Shown here: one piece after another, positions 21,995 through 24,764 of the stretch
Position numbering within the stretch: the first letter of the stretch is position 1
Layout of the letters: every line of letters begins with the position of its first letter
Assembly: GCA_049421205.1 (NCBI GenBank)
Contig: JBMSMQ010000015.1
Location: 1 to 24,764, forward strand
Source of the DNA: JAFMIT01 sp049421205
Lineage (GTDB): Bacteria; Actinomycetota; Actinomycetes; S36-B12; UBA5976
Length of the DNA: 24,764 nt
Direction of reading: 5' to 3'
Made by a program: the position numbers and the translations under genes
Notes under the pieces: generated by a model
What the model saw: the letters and a program-made list of their open reading frames with translations, nothing else
What the model was told of the DNA's origin: nothing
The model's database searches: none

Positions 21995-22906
21995 TTATCC
22001 AGCTAATTCGAAATCGACAGCACCGTGTGGATTTGGGTGATGACAATCGATTTTGTCTGACTTCGTCGCACACGCATCACATAAGAGAAGTAACTGAATA
22101 CAAACATCGTCATGGCAGTTATAGAAACTCTTCGTGGGCTTTTGACACCAATCACATTCGCCAATGACTTTCGTTTCAGGTGCAAAGTCAATCGTCATTC
22201 TGGCATCAAAGGTGTAGAGAGACCCTTCCCATAACCCTTTGTCTTTGTAGGTTTCACCGTAGCGGACAATGCCACCTTGAATTTGATACACCTCTTCAAA
22301 CCCACGTTTCTTCATTAAAACAGAGAGCACTTCACAGCGGATTCCACCTGTACAGTAGGTGACGATTGGGCGTTGCTTCAAGTGGTCATACTTGCCACTA
22401 TCAAGTTCTTCTAAGAAATCTCGTGTTGTGTCAGTGTTAGGTACCACAGCATTTTTGAATTTGCCAATTTTCGCTTCAAAAGCATTACGGCCATCAAAGA
22501 ACACAACGTCATCACCACGTTCTGCTACTAACGCATTCACTTCTTCAGGTTGTAGATGAATTCCCCCACCGACGACACCTGTCTCATCGACCTCGAGTTC
22601 GTTATCAGCAAGGAAGGTGACAAGTTCTTTTCTGACTTTCACTTTGAGTTTTGGAAAATCATTTCCAGTGCCATCTGACCACTTGAAATCAGTTCTTGCA
22701 AATCCTTCATACTTTTTCGTCGCCTTCACATACTTTTTCAGAGCCTTGATGTCCCCACCAAGGGTGCCGTTGATACCTTGATTGGAAATAAGTATGCGAC
22801 CTTTGAGTCCTAGGGATTCGCAAAGCGTCCACTGCCAGAGTCTTACTGCCTCAGGATCTTGAAGCGGGGTGAAGCAGTAGTAGAGAAGAACCTTATTGAT
22901 TGCCAC
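21995..22906 (-). CDS. trhO: tRNA uridine-34 hydroxylase TrhO (rhodanese-domain protein)
   Basis: Oxygen-dependent enzyme that converts U34 to 5-hydroxyuridine in certain tRNAs; formerly UPF0176/YceA. The 303-residue product has the N-terminal ferredoxin-like domain (LLYYCFTPLQDPEAVRLWQW, GRILISNQGINGTLGG). A rhodanese domain follows, with active-loop Cys185 in TYCTGGIRCE and the typical FDGRNAFEAKIGKFKNAVVP. A C-terminal cysteine cluster (Cys251, 254, 264, 269, 276, 279) probably binds metal. The start is GTG at 22906. It follows the DUF3445 gene by 14 bases and ends at a strong terminator, so it is the last gene of the pfkA unit. Function assigned by family; sure of family, fairly sure of the reaction. 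Confidence 0.93.
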   Translation of the reverse strand: MAINKVLLYYCFTPLQDPEAVRLWQWTLCESLGLKGRILISNQGINGTLGGDIKALKKYVKATKKYEGFARTDFKWSDGTGNDFPKLKVKVRKELVTFLADNELEVDETGVVGGGIHLQPEEVNALVAERGDDVVFFDGRNAFEAKIGKFKNAVVPNTDTTRDFLEELDSGKYDHLKQRPIVTYCTGGIRCEVLSVLMKKRGFEEVYQIQGGIVRYGETYKDKGLWEGSLYTFDARMTIDFAPETKVIGECDWCQKPTKSFYNCHDDVCIQLLLLCDACATKSDKIDCHHPNPHGAVDFELAG

Positions 22907-22920
22907 GCTCAGACTCTACT

Positions 22921-23769
22921 TCAGGATTTTGAGTCAATGAAATCTAAGACGGCAGGCTTAATGTATTTCCACCCCTTGTACTCTTCATGATGTTCATCAG
23001 TGCTTAGGAGACTTTCTCGCAACGTATCCAACGCGCCATCTACTTTCTCCACAACAATATTGAGTGGTTCAACGTATGTGCGGATCGTGAAAATGACTGC
23101 CTTTGAATCTGGAAGTTTGCGAAGGGTTTGTCTTTCTACCCGAAAATAGACCTCGTTGCCTGCATCTTCAATCACTGCTCGCGCCCGCGCAGGGGTAGGT
23201 TGAAACAATGTTGGATCATCCAGCAGCGTCCAATTTGCTCGCCACAGTGGTTGCTCTTCAGTAATTCGTTCAAAAGCCTTATGGGTCGCAGCTGCGATTT
23301 GTGTTTCATATCCAGGGACAGGTGCATGGATGCCACTGAGATTCTTACCAACCTTATCGAGTAATCTCCAGCGAGATGGGGAAAAGAGCACTGCCGAGGT
23401 TAAGAACCAAGACTCATCGACTCGATTCATAACACAAAAATCTTCTTGTAGTAATGCGCTGAGTGTGAGTAGTGGATGGTTAATTTGAACCGACTTCTTT
23501 CGCTCTTTATCAATAACTTCTTCTTCAAGTACTTCAAAAGTGTCACTATGAAAATCTTTGAGATTTTCAAGTGCTAGTCGGAGAAGTTCATAACTTGCAT
23601 CCTCGACACCACGACTCTCGGCGAGAACTTCTTCATTTTTTCCTAACAGTTCCTCTTTGATGTGTAATTCTGGAATTCGTTTTTCATCGAGTTCAAACCA
23701 GGATGCAAGATCTAGGTTTCTTAAACCAACACTCAGTCGGCTACCGCGCTTATCAACAGGGAAATACAT
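22921..23769 (-). CDS. DUF3445 protein, haem-dependent oxidative N-demethylase alpha-subunit-like
   Basis: A 282-residue protein of the DUF3445 family (PF11927). A characterised member is the alpha subunit of a haem-dependent oxidative N-demethylase, and others are dimethylamine monooxygenase subunits; this is family knowledge from memory. Visible motifs are FSPSRWRLLDKVGKNL (129-144), IHAPVPGYE (147-155), RANW (177-180) and RVERQTLRKLP (210-220) followed by VIFTIRTYVEPL. There is no signal peptide or membrane segment, so it should be cytoplasmic. The ATG lies 2 bases after the pfkA stop and trhO follows after 14 bases, so the three are cotranscribed. The partner reductase subunits expected for an N-demethylase are not in this window. 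The substrate is therefore open. Confidence 0.82.
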   Translation of the reverse strand: MYFPVDKRGSRLSVGLRNLDLASWFELDEKRIPELHIKEELLGKNEEVLAESRGVEDASYELLRLALENLKDFHSDTFEVLEEEVIDKERKKSVQINHPLLTLSALLQEDFCVMNRVDESWFLTSAVLFSPSRWRLLDKVGKNLSGIHAPVPGYETQIAAATHKAFERITEEQPLWRANWTLLDDPTLFQPTPARARAVIEDAGNEVYFRVERQTLRKLPDSKAVIFTIRTYVEPLNIVVEKVDGALDTLRESLLSTDEHHEEYKGWKYIKPAVLDFIDSKS

Positions 23770-23771
23770 CG

Positions 23772-24764
23772 CTATCCAAAGTGTGCCGGTTGACCCGTAT
23801 TTTCAAGTACTGACCACCACAGATCGCCATTGGGGTTCACTTGATTTGTTTCGCGGTTGAGTAGTTCAACAGGAATGTGAACGAATCGACGTCGAAATTG
23901 TCCAACCACCACACCAGTTTTCCCGGCAATTGCTGCGTGGACAGCAGATTGGGCAAGCTGTAGACAATAGACAGAGTCATATGAATTTGCTTCGACTGAC
24001 CTGATCGCATAACTTGGATCGATATAGCGAAGCGAGATCGGATAGTTGATGGATTTGAAATGTGCTTGAATCCGCTCACGAAGTAATCCACCGATATCTG
24101 CAAGTCGCTTGTTGCCAGATGCATCGAGTTCCCGGACTTCTGAAAAGTGCTCTTGTCCAGCCCCCTCTGCAACTACAATGACGGCATAGTCATGCTCACG
24201 CATACGTTCTTCTAAGTGTTCTAAAAATCCACCTTTGCCTTCAATGGCAAATGGAACTTCGGGAATGAGTACAAAATCTGCCGAGGTTTCAGCTAATGCA
24301 GCAAAACATGCGATGAAACCGGAGTAGCGTCCCATCAACTTAATCAAACTTATTCCACCTCGCGAAGCGGTTGCTTCCACATAACCTGCACTTATTGCTC
24401 GGGCTGCTTCAGTGAACGCGGTTTGAAAACCGAAACTGTGGTCAATTAATGGCACATCGTTATCAATTGTTTTTGGGATGCAAACTACCGAGATAGAAAG
24501 TCTGCGGTTTGTGATCTCTTGATAAATTGCTTCAGCACCACGCATGGTGCCATCTCCACCAATCACAAAGAAAATTGATATTCCATCCTTCACTAAAGTA
24601 TCAACGATTAATTTCGGATCTTGATTTCCTCGAGATGTTCCAAGGATTGAACCTCCTTGTCCACGGATTGCTTGCAAATCAATGGTGGTAAGGTCAATTG
24701 TTGGAGTATTTCCTGCCAGTCCTTGATACCCGTATTGATACCCCCGAAATTCTTTCACTCCATA
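23772..24764 (-). CDS. pfkA: 6-phosphofructokinase, plant-like ATP-PFK type, N-terminus cut off by the window
   Basis: Phosphorylates fructose 6-phosphate to fructose 1,6-bisphosphate in glycolysis. The reading frame runs off the right edge. The GTG at 24758 is an internal Val (YGVKEFRGYQYGYQGL), so the true start lies outside. Visible motifs in order are GTSRG, IGGDGTMRGA, PKTIDNDVP, SFGFQTAFTEA, LMGRYSGFIA, EGKGGFLE, VVAEGAGQ and YIDPSYAIRS. Gly in GGDG favours ATP as donor, whereas PPi enzymes have GGDD. The Lys of PKTIDND is shared with PPi-type, plant and trypanosomatid enzymes. The whole resembles plant ATP-PFKs more than E. coli PfkA. It is first in view of a unit with the DUF3445 gene (2-base gap) and trhO. 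Symbol by function; the donor is inferred from motifs. Confidence 0.93.
   Translation of the reverse strand, partial: YGVKEFRGYQYGYQGLAGNTPTIDLTTIDLQAIRGQGGSILGTSRGNQDPKLIVDTLVKDGISIFFVIGGDGTMRGAEAIYQEITNRRLSISVVCIPKTIDNDVPLIDHSFGFQTAFTEAARAISAGYVEATASRGGISLIKLMGRYSGFIACFAALAETSADFVLIPEVPFAIEGKGGFLEHLEERMREHDYAVIVVAEGAGQEHFSEVRELDASGNKRLADIGGLLRERIQAHFKSINYPISLRYIDPSYAIRSVEANSYDSVYCLQLAQSAVHAAIAGKTGVVVGQFRRRFVHIPVELLNRETNQVNPNGDLWWSVLENTGQPAHFG

Overview
The window reads as a dense, essentially ordinary chromosomal segment of a low-to-moderate-GC actinobacterium. The evidence is the gene set and its order: tRNA-Pro/tRNA-Gly, tig, clpP1, clpP2, clpX; a mycothiol-type DsbA protein, rpiB and pepN; glbO and aglA; then a hypothetical, a thioesterase, ettA and a second ssb. 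From memory this is the same order and mostly the same orientation as Mycobacterium tuberculosis Rv2457c to Rv2478c, with local insertions and losses. Protein features are also actinobacterial (two ClpP paralogues, group II truncated haemoglobin, Rv2466c-like protein). The AT-leaning composition and very short intergenic gaps would suit a streamlined planktonic lineage such as the acI/Nanopelagicales group. That last step is inference. No mobile element, CRISPR array or prophage was seen.

Layout. Bases 1-2534: 3' part of valS (plus). 2531-6565: protein quality-control block on the minus strand, tRNA-Pro, tig, clpP1, clpP2, clpX. Two near-identical inverted repeats (GTTCGC-N5-GCGAAC) lie directly before clpP1P2 and before clpX and look like ClgR operators. 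6609-8610: tRNA-Gly (plus) facing a minus-strand unit of DsbA-like protein, rpiB and a secreted HNH/Excalibur nuclease. 8672-11218: pepN (plus). 11215-13650: malQ and a small membrane protein (minus). 13718-16831: mscS, glbO, aglA (plus), with mscS and glbO overlapping. 16828-20080: ssb, ettA, thioesterase, hypothetical protein (minus). 20208-21764: tRNA-Arg and an acyltransferase-3 membrane protein (plus). 21965-21993: strong bidirectional terminator. 21995-24764: pfkA (cut by the window edge), a DUF3445 haem-type oxygenase candidate and trhO (minus).

How the genes work together. The left half covers translation and protein turnover: aminoacylation (valS, tRNAs), nascent-chain folding (tig), Clp proteolysis and peptide trimming (pepN). 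The centre handles alpha-glucans (malQ, aglA) together with an osmotic-release channel and an oxygen-binding globin. The right part holds translation modulation (ettA, trhO), ssDNA binding, and upper glycolysis (pfkA). Three of the four convergent protein-gene pairs share their stop codons within a 4-base overlap. No gene-free stretch exceeds 300 bases; the longest is the 230 bases at 21765-21994. The most useful new point is the pair of predicted ClgR operators; I saw no clearly undescribed multi-gene system.
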